DNA of 34,044 bases from Micromonospora maritima (GCF_902825405.1 NZ_CADEAU010000013.1:1-34044), one strand, 5' to 3'; positions 8,188 to 18,527 are shown, numbered from the stretch's first letter. A program made the numbers and translations. Notes: generated by a model not told the origin, from the letters alone.

Positions 8188-9378
8188 TCAGTTCACCTCG
8201 ACCAGCGGCAGCGACTTCCCGACGCCGCCCCCGGGCAGCGCGATCGACGAGAAGTGCGACACCACCCGGTCGTCGCTCGGGTCGTCGGCGGGCGTGTGGT
8301 GCACCGCGAGCCGACGGTAGAGCGTGTCGCGCTGGGCGGGGATCCGGTCCGCCGAGCGGATCATGCCGATCAGCTCGTGCAGGTTGGACCGGTGCCGGGC
8401 GCCGGCCGAGGAGATGACGTTCTCCTCCAGCATGATCGAACCGAGGTCGTCGACGCCCATGTGCAGCGCGAGCTGGCCCACGTCCTTGCCGGTGGTCAGC
8501 CAGGACGCCTGGAGGTGCGGCACCGTCTCGAAGAAGAGCCGGGCCACCGCGACCAACCGCAGGTATTCCAGCGTGGTCGCCTGGGTGCGGCCCTTCAGGT
8601 GGTTGTTCTCCGGCTGGTAGGTCCACGGGATGAAGGCCCGGAAGCCGCCGGTGCGGTCCTGCACGTCGCGGATCATCCGCAGGTGCTCGATCCGCTCGGC
8701 GTTGGTCTCGCCGGTGCCCATCATCATGGTGGCGGTCGACTCCAGGCCCTGCCGGTGCGCCAGCTCCATGACCTCCAGCCAGCGGGCCCCGGACTCCTTC
8801 AGCGGCGCGATCGCCTTGCGCGGCCGGTCCGGCAGCATCTCGGCGCCGGCGCCGGCGATCGAGTCCAGGCCGGCGACCTTGATCCGGGCGATGGCCTCGT
8901 CCAGGCTCACGCCGGAGACCTTCGCCATGTGCAGGATCTCGCTCGGGCCGATCGAGTGGATGGCGAGCTGCGGGTAGGCCTTCTTGACCGAGGAGAACAG
9001 CTCCTCGTAGTACTCCACGCCGTAGTCCGGGTGGTGCCCGCCCTGGAGCATGACCTGGGTGGCGCCCAGCTCGACCGCCTCGCCGCAGCGACGCAGGATC
9101 TCCTCGGTCGGGTGGGTCCAGCCCTCGGAGTGCTTGGGCGCCCGGTAGAACGCGCAGAACTTGCACGCCGTCACGCAGACGTTCGTGTAGTTGATGTTGC
9201 GGTCGATCAGGTACGTGACGATGTTGTCCGGGTAGCGGCGGCGCCGGACCGCGTCGGCCGCCTCGCCCAGCGCGTGGAAGGGCGCGTCGGTGTAGAGCAG
9301 CAGGGCCTCCTCGGGCGTGATCCGCCCGCCGTCCGCGCCGCGTTGCAGGATGTCGTCGATCTCCCGGTTCGCCGTCAC
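8188..9378 (-). CDS. mqnC: Cyclic dehypoxanthinyl futalosine synthase (radical SAM)
   Basis: MqnC cyclises dehypoxanthine futalosine to the cyclic product in the futalosine route to menaquinone. The 396-residue protein carries the radical-SAM ligand triad CVTACKFC at Cys68, Cys72 and Cys75. Family blocks include MLQGGHHPDYG, HSIGPSEI, TATMMMGTGET and FIPWTYQPENNHL. The frame is open 50 codons further upstream, but that part resembles a PIN-toxin relic, so I place the start at the GTG at 9378. The TAGGCT -10 box ends exactly 7 nt before that GTG, so the mRNA is probably leaderless. MqnE (32399-33568) is a paralogous enzyme of the same pathway. Confidence 0.94.
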   Translation of the reverse strand: MTANREIDDILQRGADGGRITPEEALLLYTDAPFHALGEAADAVRRRRYPDNIVTYLIDRNINYTNVCVTACKFCAFYRAPKHSEGWTHPTEEILRRCGEAVELGATQVMLQGGHHPDYGVEYYEELFSSVKKAYPQLAIHSIGPSEILHMAKVSGVSLDEAIARIKVAGLDSIAGAGAEMLPDRPRKAIAPLKESGARWLEVMELAHRQGLESTATMMMGTGETNAERIEHLRMIRDVQDRTGGFRAFIPWTYQPENNHLKGRTQATTLEYLRLVAVARLFFETVPHLQASWLTTGKDVGQLALHMGVDDLGSIMLEENVISSAGARHRSNLHELIGMIRSADRIPAQRDTLYRRLAVHHTPADDPSDDRVVSHFSSIALPGGGVGKSLPLVEVN

Positions 9379-9385
9379 ATCCCCG

Positions 9386-9391
9386 AGCCTA
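9386..9391 (-). promoter_or_regulatory. Leaderless-type -10 box (TAGGCT) of mqnC
   Basis: TAGGCT is followed by 7 nt and the GTG start codon, with no ribosome binding site between. The same hexamer and spacing precede the 72-aa gene at 5642. It lies inside the apparent upstream extension of the mqnC frame, which supports the shorter start. Confidence 0.55.
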
Positions 9392-9462
9392 CGTCGCGGG
9401 TCCGGCGGCGGATACGCCACTCCTGCACCGGTGACGAGGACCCCACCGCCGGGCCAGGCCAG

Positions 9463-9531
9463 CCCTGGGCTCGCCACGGCAGTCCCACCGTCCTTGGCCG
9501 CCTCCAGCAGCCGCCGGTCGTAGGTCACGAA
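9463..9531 (-). pseudogene. Relic of a PIN-domain (VapC-type) toxin C-terminus
   Basis: On the minus strand the frame reads FVTYDRRLLEAA, then 6 residues, then VASPG. This matches the usual end of VapC-type PIN ribonucleases, where the aspartate of TYD is one of the metal-binding acidic residues. Nothing upstream in this frame looks like the rest of a PIN domain, and no vapB is present. The frame runs on without a stop into mqnC. I read it as a 3' fragment left by decay. The match is from memory of the family, and 23 residues is little evidence. Confidence 0.5.
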
Positions 9532-9595
9532 GGGCGACGAACCCCGTGGCAGCCTGCCGGGCCACCGGCAAGTGCAGAACGCACCGCTCTACGTG

Positions 9596-10717
9596 TCACG
9601 CGTCGTAGTCGACGGTCAGCTCGTCCGTGACCGGGCTGGACTGGCAGGTCAACACGTAACCGGCGGCGACCTCGTCCGGCTCCAGGGCGTAGTTGCGCGC
9701 CATGATCACCTCACCGGACGTCACCTTGGCCCGACAGGTCGAGCAGACCCCACCCTTGCAGGCGTAGGGCAGCTCACTACGCACCCGTAGGGCCGCGTCC
9801 AGCACCCGCTCGTCCCGAGCCATGGTGAAGCTCGACGAGCGCCCGTCCAGCAGGATCGTCACCTCGGCGCCGACGCCCGGTCGGTCGGTCTCCCGACGCA
9901 CCGGCTCCGGCGGGGCGTCCACGTGGAACAGCTCGGTGTGCACCGCCGAGTCGGGCACGCCGCGACCGGCCAGCACCGCCTTGGCGTCCACCACCATCCC
10001 GTACGGGCCGCAGAGGAACCACTCCTCGATCTCGTCACCGGGGACGACGGTGTCCAGCAGCCGGGTCAGCCGGTCGGCGTCGATCCGCCCGGACAGCAGC
10101 GCCGACTCCCCCATCTCCCGGGACAACACGTGCACCAGGTGCAGCCGGGTCGGATAGCGGTCCTTCAGGTCGGCCAGCTCCTCGGCGAACATCACCGTGT
10201 TCGCCGTGCGGTTGCCGTACACCAGGGTGAAGGTGCTCTCCGGCTCGACGGCCAGCGCGGTCGCGACCAGGCCGAGCACCGGGGTGATGCCGGAGCCGGC
10301 CACCACCGCGCCGTACCGCCGGACCCGGTCCGGGGCGAACGCGGAGGTGAAGTGCCCCAGCGGCGGCAGCACCTCGACGGTGTCGCCGCCGCGCAGCGCG
10401 CCGCAGGCGTACGCGGAGAAGGCCCCGCCCGGGACCTCACGCACCCCGATCCGCAACCGGCCGTGCCGGGCCAGCTCGTCCGGCGTGGAGCAGATCGAGT
10501 ACGACCGTCGCGCCTCACCGGCCTCCGGGTCGCCGGCGCTCGCCGGACGCCGGACCGTGAGGTGCTGCCCGGCGGAGAACGCGAACGTCTCCCGCAGCTC
10601 CTCGGGCACCGCGAACGTGATCGACACCGAGTCGTCGGTGAGCCGGTCCACGGCGGCGACGGGCAACGGGTGGAAGACCGGCCGGCGACGGACCGGCCGG
10701 GTGATGGTGACAGTCAC
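9596..10717 (-). CDS. paaE: 1,2-phenylacetyl-CoA epoxidase reductase subunit
   Basis: PaaE passes electrons from NADPH through FAD and a [2Fe-2S] cluster to the PaaA di-iron centre. The 373-residue product has an N-terminal FNR-type flavin domain (RRSYSICSTP near 85), an NAD(P)-binding domain (VVAGSGITPVLGL near 155, FLCGPYGMV near 250) and a C-terminal plant-type ferredoxin domain. The cluster ligands are Cys320, Cys325, Cys328 and Cys358 (CKGGVCSTC, then C). The GTG start overlaps the paaD stop (GTGA). It is the last gene of the operon; no strong terminator hairpin is seen before mqnC. Confidence 0.95.
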   Translation of the reverse strand: MTVTITRPVRRRPVFHPLPVAAVDRLTDDSVSITFAVPEELRETFAFSAGQHLTVRRPASAGDPEAGEARRSYSICSTPDELARHGRLRIGVREVPGGAFSAYACGALRGGDTVEVLPPLGHFTSAFAPDRVRRYGAVVAGSGITPVLGLVATALAVEPESTFTLVYGNRTANTVMFAEELADLKDRYPTRLHLVHVLSREMGESALLSGRIDADRLTRLLDTVVPGDEIEEWFLCGPYGMVVDAKAVLAGRGVPDSAVHTELFHVDAPPEPVRRETDRPGVGAEVTILLDGRSSSFTMARDERVLDAALRVRSELPYACKGGVCSTCRAKVTSGEVIMARNYALEPDEVAAGYVLTCQSSPVTDELTVDYDA

Positions 10718-11190
10718 AGCGCCTTCAGGTGGTCGAAGGGTTCGGAGCAGGAACGGCAGCGCCACAACGCCTTGCACGCGGTGGAGCCGAACCGGCTGAC
10801 CTGCGTGGTGTCCGGCGATCCGCACCGGGGGCAGCGGACCGCCAGGGTCAGCGGCACCACGGTGTCGTCGCCGCGCGGGGCCGGCGGCGCGATGCCGGCG
10901 GCGGCGAGCTTCGCCCGGCCGGTGTCGGAGATCCAGTCGGTGCTCCAGGCCGGGCTGTAGACCGTACGGACCTCGGCGTCCGGGTGACCGGCCGCGGCGA
11001 GGGCGCGGCGGATGTCCGCGCGGATCACGTCCATGGCCGGGCAGCCGGTGTAGGTGGGGGTGATGGTGACCAGCACCCGACCGGTGCCCGGCTCCTCCTC
11101 GACCGCGCGCAGGATGCCCAGCTCGTCGATGGTGATGACCCGGATCTCCGGATCCACCACCGCCGCCACGGCCGCCCGGACGTCGCTCAC
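10714..11190 (-). CDS. paaD: Phenylacetyl-CoA epoxidase assembly protein PaaD
   Basis: PaaD is needed for the epoxidase but is not part of the purified complex, and is thought to help Fe-S or di-iron maturation. The 158-residue product has an N-terminal DUF59/MIP18 domain (DPEIRVITIDELGI, TPTYTGCPAMDVI). The C-terminal zinc-ribbon-like part has VRCPRCGS and WRCRSCSEPF. The GTG start overlaps the paaC stop and the gene ends in an overlap with paaE. It is the usual length for the family. Confidence 0.93.
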   Translation of the reverse strand: MSDVRAAVAAVVDPEIRVITIDELGILRAVEEEPGTGRVLVTITPTYTGCPAMDVIRADIRRALAAAGHPDAEVRTVYSPAWSTDWISDTGRAKLAAAGIAPPAPRGDDTVVPLTLAVRCPRCGSPDTTQVSRFGSTACKALWRCRSCSEPFDHLKAL

Positions 11191-11909
11191 CAGTTGGCTC
11201 CGGGGTGGGCGCGGTGCAGCACCTGCATCTCGGCCAGCAGGTAGGACAGGTGCTCGGTGTGCACGCCGTCGCGGCCACCGCCCGGCGTCCAGCTCGTCTC
11301 CGGGCGGGTCAGCGTGGCCTCGTCCAGCACGGCGGCCACGGTGGCGTCGAAGTCGGCCCGCAGGGTGGCCGGGTCGACCGGCGCCGCCGGGTCCGGGACG
11401 AACAGCTCGTGCACGTACGGCCAGACCTGGTCCACCGCGTCCTGCATGCGACGGTGCGACTCGTCGGTGCCGTCGCCGAGGCGCTTCACCCAGAGCGCGG
11501 CGTGGTCCAGGTGGTACGCCGACTCCTTGCGCGCCTTCGCGCCGACCGCCGCGAGCCGCTCGTCCGCGCAGCCGGCCAGCGCCGTGTAGAGCGGCGACTG
11601 GTACGCCGCCAGGAAGAACAGCTTCGCCATGGTCACGCCGAAGTCGCCGTTGGGCAGCTCGACCAGCAGGCAGTTGCGGAACTCGCGGTCGTCGCGCAGA
11701 TAGGCCAGGTCGTCCTCGTCCCGACCGGCGCCCTCCAGCTCGCCCGCGTACGTGAGCAGCAGCCGCGCCGCGCCGAGCTGGTCGAGGGCGATGTTGGCGA
11801 GCGCGACGTCCTCCTCCATCTCCGGTGCGCGGGAGGTCCACTCGCCGAGCCGCTGCGCCGCGACCAGCGCGTCGTCACCGAGGCCGAGCGTGAAGTCGAA
11901 CAGGCTCAC
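11187..11909 (-). CDS. paaC: 1,2-phenylacetyl-CoA epoxidase structural subunit PaaC
   Basis: PaaC is a ferritin-like helical partner of PaaA that stabilises the catalytic subunit and helps bind CoA, but lacks a working di-iron site. The 240-residue product shows the family segments LGLGDDALVAAQRLGEW at the N-terminus, MEEDVALANIALDQLG and KARKESAYHLDHAALWVKRL. The GTG start overlaps the paaB stop as GTGA. The annotation follows from operon order and these motifs. Confidence 0.94.
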   Translation of the reverse strand: MSLFDFTLGLGDDALVAAQRLGEWTSRAPEMEEDVALANIALDQLGAARLLLTYAGELEGAGRDEDDLAYLRDDREFRNCLLVELPNGDFGVTMAKLFFLAAYQSPLYTALAGCADERLAAVGAKARKESAYHLDHAALWVKRLGDGTDESHRRMQDAVDQVWPYVHELFVPDPAAPVDPATLRADFDATVAAVLDEATLTRPETSWTPGGGRDGVHTEHLSYLLAEMQVLHRAHPGANW

Positions 11910-12193
11910 AGGTGGGCCACCCCGTCCGGCACCTCGTAGAACGTCGGGTGGCGGTAGACCTTGTCGGCCGCCGGGTCGAAGAACGCGTCCTTCTCGTCCG
12001 GGCTGGACGCGGTGATCGCGCCGGCCGGCACCACCCAGATGGAGACGCCCTCCTGGCGGCGGGTGTAGAGGTCGCGGGCGTTGCGCAGGGCAAGCTCCGC
12101 GTCGGGCGCGTGCAGGCTGCCGACGTGGGTGTGCGACAGGCCGCGCCGGGCCCGCACGAAGACCTCCCACAGCGGGGTGAGTTCGGTACTCAT
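11906..12193 (-). CDS. paaB: 1,2-phenylacetyl-CoA epoxidase subunit PaaB
   Basis: This small structural subunit bridges PaaAC heterodimers and is required for activity. It has 95 residues, the normal size, with the family motifs [20 protein letters not shown] at the start and [18 protein letters not shown] at the end. The ATG overlaps the paaA stop (ATGA). No other domains are present. Confidence 0.95.
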   Translation of the reverse strand: MSTELTPLWEVFVRARRGLSHTHVGSLHAPDAELALRNARDLYTRRQEGVSIWVVPAGAITASSPDEKDAFFDPAADKVYRHPTFYEVPDGVAHL

Positions 12194-13260
12194 GCGGCGA
12201 CCTTCTCCTTCTTCCTGTCGGCCCGCTTCGCGGCGTACGCCGCGGCGGCCTCCCGTACCCAGGCGCCGTCGGTGTGGGCCCGTCGCCGGTGCGTCATCCG
12301 CTCCCGGTTGCACGGCCCGTCGCCCTTGATGACCCGCATCAGCTCGGCGTAGTCGGGCTGGGTGTAGTCGTACGCCTGCCGCTCGTCGTTCCAGCGCAGG
12401 TCCGGGTCCGGGATGGTCAGGCCCAGCACCTCGGCCTGGCCGACGCACATGTCGACGAAGCGCTGGCGCAGGTCGTCGTTGGAGAACCGCTTGATCTTCC
12501 AGGCCATGGACTGCGCGCTGTGCGTCGAGTCGCCGTCCGGCGGGCCGAACATGGCCAGGGAGGGGTACCACCAGCGGTCCAGCGCGTCCTGGGCCATCGC
12601 CTTCTGGGCCGGGGTGCCGTGCGCCAGCGTGTGCAGGATCTCGTAGCCCTGACGCTGGTGGAACGACTCCTCCTTGCAGACCCGGATCATGGCCCGGGCG
12701 TACGGCCCGTAGGAGCAGCGGCACAGCGGCACCTGGTTGACGATCGCCGCGCCGTCCACCAGCCAGCCGATGGCGCCGACGTCGGCCCAGGTGAGGGTCG
12801 GGTAGTTGAAGATCGAGCTGTACTTCTGCCGGCCGTCGAGCAGCAGGTCCACCAGCTCGTCCCGGCTGATGCCGAGCGTCTCCGCGGCGGCGTAGAGGTA
12901 GAGGCCGTGGCCGGCCTCGTCCTGCACCTTGGCCAGCAGGATGGCCTTGCGCTTGAGCGACGGCGCCCGGCTGATCCAGTTGCCCTCCGGCTGCATCCCG
13001 ATGATCTCGGAGTGCGCGTGCTGGGCGATCTGCCGGATCAGCGTCCTGCGGTACGCCTCGGGCATCCAGTCCCGGGGCTCGATCTTCTGGTCCGCGCCGA
13101 TGACGTCGGCGAAGTACGCCTCGACGTCCTCGTCCGGTGCCGGACCGGCGCGCCGGGCCCGCGCCGCCGCCTCGCGCAGCGCCGCCTCCGCGGCCTCCAC
13201 CTCGCCGAGCAGGCCGCCGCCCGGACCGTCCTCGGGCGGGGCGAAGTCATTGCCATACAT
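12190..13260 (-). CDS. paaA: 1,2-phenylacetyl-CoA epoxidase catalytic subunit
   Basis: PaaA is the di-iron monooxygenase subunit that epoxidises the ring of phenylacetyl-CoA, the key step of aerobic phenylacetate breakdown. The 356-residue product has the carboxylate/histidine iron ligands of the ferritin-like fold: [15 protein letters not shown] near 81, DEAGH with Glu115 and His118, and EESFH with Glu198 and His201. The start is the ATG at 13260 (MYGNDF); no ribosome binding site is obvious, and a TAACAC hexamer lies 7 nt upstream, so the message may be leaderless. Two TGTnACA boxes precede it. The CoA ligase and the later paa genes are not in the window. The C-terminus is lysine-rich. Confidence 0.95.
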   Translation of the reverse strand: MYGNDFAPPEDGPGGGLLGEVEAAEAALREAAARARRAGPAPDEDVEAYFADVIGADQKIEPRDWMPEAYRRTLIRQIAQHAHSEIIGMQPEGNWISRAPSLKRKAILLAKVQDEAGHGLYLYAAAETLGISRDELVDLLLDGRQKYSSIFNYPTLTWADVGAIGWLVDGAAIVNQVPLCRCSYGPYARAMIRVCKEESFHQRQGYEILHTLAHGTPAQKAMAQDALDRWWYPSLAMFGPPDGDSTHSAQSMAWKIKRFSNDDLRQRFVDMCVGQAEVLGLTIPDPDLRWNDERQAYDYTQPDYAELMRVIKGDGPCNRERMTHRRRAHTDGAWVREAAAAYAAKRADRKKEKVAA

Positions 13261-13631
13261 GAGGCCAGTGTTACAGCTCGCGACGCATGACACCAGAGGG
13301 TGTAACAGGATTCCGTGGCCACCTTGCGTGACCGCGCGGACGCCCCACGTGGTCAGCACTGAGCTGGGAAAACTCGTGTGAGGTCGACCACTTGCCGAAG
13401 ATGAAACCCCCCAAGGGCGGCATAGCGGGTCAATGTCCCGCCCACCCGGCGAGTCGACGGGTGTCGGCATCTGGCATACGGCCGGTCCGGAAGTAGACTT
13501 CCCCCGGCACACCGATCGGCTGCCGTTGATCGCCACAGCTCAGGCCACCGTCCCCCGGCCTTGCGGCGATGGGGCCGAAGACATGCGGAAGCGCCGGTCC
13601 CCCCGGCCAGACATCTGGAGCTCACCCACTC
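13261..13631. other. Divergent intergenic region between paaA and the serine hydrolases
   Basis: This 371-bp gap holds no gene I can support. Near paaA it carries the TGTnACA boxes. On the plus strand a TAGACT -10 candidate at 13494-13499 would give a leader of about 125 nt before the first serine hydrolase. That leader can pair ATCGCC with GGCGAT across about 34 nt and is C-rich, but it matches no riboswitch class I know. Confidence 0.4.
13269..13307. promoter_or_regulatory. Candidate operator pair for the paa operon
   Basis: TGTTACA (13269-13275) and TGTAACA (13301-13307) are inverted copies whose centres lie 32 bp apart, about three helical turns. They begin 9 nt before the paaA ATG and overlap its expected promoter. 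Each box is itself near-palindromic (TGTnACA). Which repressor would bind is unknown, and no regulator gene is adjacent. Confidence 0.45.
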
Positions 13632-14621
13632 ATGCGACCTCGCGTGACCATGGTGCTCGCCATCGTGGCGGTCCTCATCGGCGGCGTCATGCTGGTCCCC
13701 GCCGCGTACGCGAAGCTCTCCGGCGGCGACGGCGGAAGCGGCCTCGGCGGCGTCGGCGGCGGCCAGCAGGTTCCGGCGCCGAGCCCGACCGCGCCGCCGC
13801 CCCCGACGCTCGCCGACGCCCCGGTCTCGGTGAACTTCAAGGGCGAGTTCTTCTCCTGGGCGCTCATGGACCGGGCCACCGGCACGATCACCGGCGCGAA
13901 GAACATGACCCGGACCAGCTCCACCGAGTCGATGCTGAAGACCTGGATCGTCTCGGACTACCTGCGCCAGCTCGGCGACAAGGAGCCGACCGCCGCGCTG
14001 AAGAAGGCGGCCAGCGTCGCCATCCGGGACAGCAACGACGACGGCGCGAACATGGTCTACCGGGCAGCCGGCGGCTCCTACAAGCCGCAGCCGGGCAACA
14101 AGCTGAACCCGGTGCTCCAGCGCGCCGTGAAGATCTGCGGGCTGACCGACACCCGGGCCGGCACCGTGCCCGACTACCTGGGCTGGTGGAGCTTCACCCA
14201 GATGTCCCCCCGGGACGCGGTGCGGCTCGGCGACTGCATCGCCGACGGCAAGGCCGCGGGCCCCAAGTGGACCAAGTGGGTGCTCGACGAGATGGCCAAC
14301 GTCCGGGGCAGCATCAAGAGCCAGCAGGCGAAGTCCGGCGGCGGCAAGTGGGGCATCGTGGACGGCCTGCCCGCCTCGATCAAGGCCCAGGGCCCGGTGC
14401 ACATCAAGAACGGCTGGACCCAGCTCTTCTACGACAACAACTGGCACGTCAACTGCCTGGCGGTCACCGACAAGTGGAGTCTCGCGGTGATGATGCGCTA
14501 CCCGGGCAGCGCCGGCCTGTCGTACGGCTCGAAGGTGTGCGCGAGCGTCGCCACGCAGCTCGTCACCCCGCAGCCGGGCGCGGCACTCAAGGTGCCGCAG
14601 CAACCCGTCGGGAAGCTCTGA
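13632..14621 (+). CDS. Secreted beta-lactamase-fold serine hydrolase, paralog 1
   Basis: The 329-residue protein has an N-terminal signal or anchor helix (residues 6-26), a Gly/Pro-rich linker (30-62) and a class A beta-lactamase-like domain. The serine-hydrolase elements are S100-M-L-K103 (SxxK), S134-N-D136 in the SDN position, and K259-N-G261 in the K-T/S-G position. Four cysteines (169, 202, 275, 303) match those of the next gene and could form two disulfides outside the cell. The substrate is unknown: peptidoglycan or a beta-lactam is plausible, but KNG instead of KTG/KSG argues against assuming beta-lactamase activity. The start is the ATG at 13632, with GGAG 11 nt upstream. The stop overlaps the start of the second paralog by one base. 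Confidence 0.8.
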   Translation: MRPRVTMVLAIVAVLIGGVMLVPAAYAKLSGGDGGSGLGGVGGGQQVPAPSPTAPPPPTLADAPVSVNFKGEFFSWALMDRATGTITGAKNMTRTSSTESMLKTWIVSDYLRQLGDKEPTAALKKAASVAIRDSNDDGANMVYRAAGGSYKPQPGNKLNPVLQRAVKICGLTDTRAGTVPDYLGWWSFTQMSPRDAVRLGDCIADGKAAGPKWTKWVLDEMANVRGSIKSQQAKSGGGKWGIVDGLPASIKAQGPVHIKNGWTQLFYDNNWHVNCLAVTDKWSLAVMMRYPGSAGLSYGSKVCASVATQLVTPQPGAALKVPQQPVGKL

Positions 14622-15556
14622 TGGCCGGCGCCCGCCGCCGGCCCGGCAGCCATCGCCGGCCGCTGGCGTTCAGCGCCGTGGCCGTGGCCCTGGTCGGCCT
14701 GCTGGTCCTCTCGTTGCGACTGGTGCCCGGCTCGCCGTTGCGGACGACCTCCACCAGCCACCCCGACGTGGCCGCGGACCGGTCGACGAGCCAGCCCACC
14801 GGCCGCGACGCCCGGCCCGAGCCCGCACCGTCGCCGTCGCTCGCGCCGTTGCCGTTCGCGGCCCAGGACCTCGAGAACCTCGACCTCAAGGGCTGGTACG
14901 CCTGGTCCGTGCTGGACAAGCGGACCGGGAAGATCATCGGCTCGAAGAACATGGGCGAGACCAGCACCACCGCGTCCCTGATCAAGGCGTGGGTGGTCGC
15001 CGACTACCTGCGGCGCAGCGCCGAGGGCGGCAAGACCCCGAGCGACGCCAGGCTGGCCGACGCCACGAAGATCATCCGGGACAGCGACAACACCCGCGCC
15101 CAGGAGTTCTACGAGAGCGTGGGCAGTGCGGCCTCGATCAAGCGGCTCATCTCGATCTGCAAACTGACCGACAGCAAGGTCGCCGCCGACGGCGGCTGGA
15201 GCCGGACGCTGCTCTCTCCCCGGGACACCGCTCGGCTCGGACTCTGCATCGACGACGGCCGGGCCGCCGGACCGAAGTGGACGAAGTGGCTGCTCAACGA
15301 GATGCGACTGGTCCGGGGCGACGGTGACTTCGGCATCCGCAAGGCGTTCCCCGCCGCCGAGCAGAAGAAGATCGCCATCAAGAACGGCTGGATCGACCGG
15401 CAGAAGGAGAAGGAATACCACGTCAACTGCCTGGCGATCGGCGACACCTGGACCATGGGCGTGATGGTCAAGAGCCCGTTCAGCGTCGGCGGGTGGGACT
15501 ACGGGATGAAGGCCTGCGAGCAGATCACCGAGGCGCTGCTGCGCCCCGCGACCTGA
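14621..15556 (+). CDS. Secreted beta-lactamase-fold serine hydrolase, paralog 2
   Basis: This 311-residue tandem paralog of the preceding gene is coupled by a TGATG junction. It has a basic N-terminus and one membrane helix (about 15-36), a Pro/Ser linker to residue 80, and the hydrolase domain. The motifs are S119-L-I-K122, a canonical S155-D-N157 and K254-N-G256. Cys180, Cys209, Cys270 and Cys299 align with those of paralog 1, as does the stretch AAGPKWTKW before a helix. It probably acts outside the membrane, possibly as a partner of paralog 1. It ends 16 nt from the convergent mqnA gene. Function is not established. Confidence 0.8.
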   Translation: MAGARRRPGSHRRPLAFSAVAVALVGLLVLSLRLVPGSPLRTTSTSHPDVAADRSTSQPTGRDARPEPAPSPSLAPLPFAAQDLENLDLKGWYAWSVLDKRTGKIIGSKNMGETSTTASLIKAWVVADYLRRSAEGGKTPSDARLADATKIIRDSDNTRAQEFYESVGSAASIKRLISICKLTDSKVAADGGWSRTLLSPRDTARLGLCIDDGRAAGPKWTKWLLNEMRLVRGDGDFGIRKAFPAAEQKKIAIKNGWIDRQKEKEYHVNCLAIGDTWTMGVMVKSPFSVGGWDYGMKACEQITEALLRPAT

Positions 15557-15572
15557 CCCGCGCCCCGGGCGC

Positions 15573-17843
<2,271 letters not shown>

Positions 17844-18425
17844 TCAGTCGATGGGCATCGCCCGGTACTGCATCGCGACCTTGCGGACCCCCGCCGGCGG
17901 ATCGGTCCGGGCCCGCTGCCGATAGGGCGCGATCAGCTCCTGGACCGCCTGGTTGACCTCGACCAGCTCCTCGGCGGTCAGCAGCAGCACGCTGTCGCTG
18001 AGCCAGGTCGCCTCGTACCACTCGCGCGGCTCGTCCGGCGCGCGGCGCAACCAGTCCCGGACCCGCTGGGCGTCGCGCACCAGGTGCGCCTCGACCAGCG
18101 CCGCCTCGGCCGCGCGCGTGTCCGGGTCGGCGTCCGGCCCCGCGTCGACCGAGTACGAGGCGTTCACCGCCTCCCACACCCGCTCCCGCGCGTCACCTCG
18201 ACCCGGCGCCTCCCGCACCAGGCCGAACTTCGCCAGCTCGCGCAGGTGGTAGCTGGTCGCGCTCGGCGACAGGCCGGCGATCTCGGCGCACTCCGTCGCG
18301 GTCACCCCGCCCTCCACCGCGCTGAGGTGTTCCATGATCGCCATACGGGCCGGGTGAGCGAGCGCCCGCATCACCTGCGGGTCGCTGATCGTCACCCGGC
18401 GCCGCTCGGGCCGCGCCTCCGTCAT
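17844..18425 (-). CDS. ArsR-family winged-helix regulator
   Basis: The 193-residue protein has an N-terminal winged helix (about 12-90). The recognition segment is TATECAEIAGLSPSATSYHLRELAKFGLV, preceded by the typical ALAHPARMAIMEHL helix. There is no cysteine cluster of the metal-sensing ArsR type. The C-terminal 100 residues (DPDTRAAEAALVEAHLV onward) are helical and may bind a small ligand or mediate dimerisation. It ends 46 nt before the MFS start, and the operator for that gene lies in the gap, so it probably represses the exporter. The start at 18425 has a GGAGG sequence only 1-2 nt upstream. Confidence 0.85.
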   Translation of the reverse strand: MTEARPERRRVTISDPQVMRALAHPARMAIMEHLSAVEGGVTATECAEIAGLSPSATSYHLRELAKFGLVREAPGRGDARERVWEAVNASYSVDAGPDADPDTRAAEAALVEAHLVRDAQRVRDWLRRAPDEPREWYEATWLSDSVLLLTAEELVEVNQAVQELIAPYRQRARTDPPAGVRKVAMQYRAMPID

Positions 18426-18492
18426 GCCTCCATGATTGCCGCCCGCAGGTCCCCGCCGGCATTCGGGGACGACGCGCCGGCACAGCGACCCC

Positions 18493-18498
18493 TAGGCT
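18493..18498 (+). promoter_or_regulatory. -10 box (TAGGCT) of the nitrilase-family gene
   Basis: TAGGCT lies 29 nt before the ATG, followed by a GAAAGGG ribosome binding site. The same hexamer serves mqnC and the 72-aa gene, but here with a normal leader of about 22 nt. Confidence 0.45.
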
Positions 18499-18527
18499 TT
18501 CCGATCACCGTCGAAAGGGCACCGACC

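Noticed and set aside
9379..9528. N-terminal extension of MqnC by 50 residues
   Set aside because: The extension resembles a PIN-toxin tail and low-complexity sequence, and a -10 box lies inside it, so the GTG at 9378 is preferred.
13632..15556. Calling the tandem hydrolases beta-lactamases
   Set aside because: SxxK and SDN fit, but the third motif is KNG, no typical Glu166 loop was identified with confidence, and the substrate cannot be inferred.
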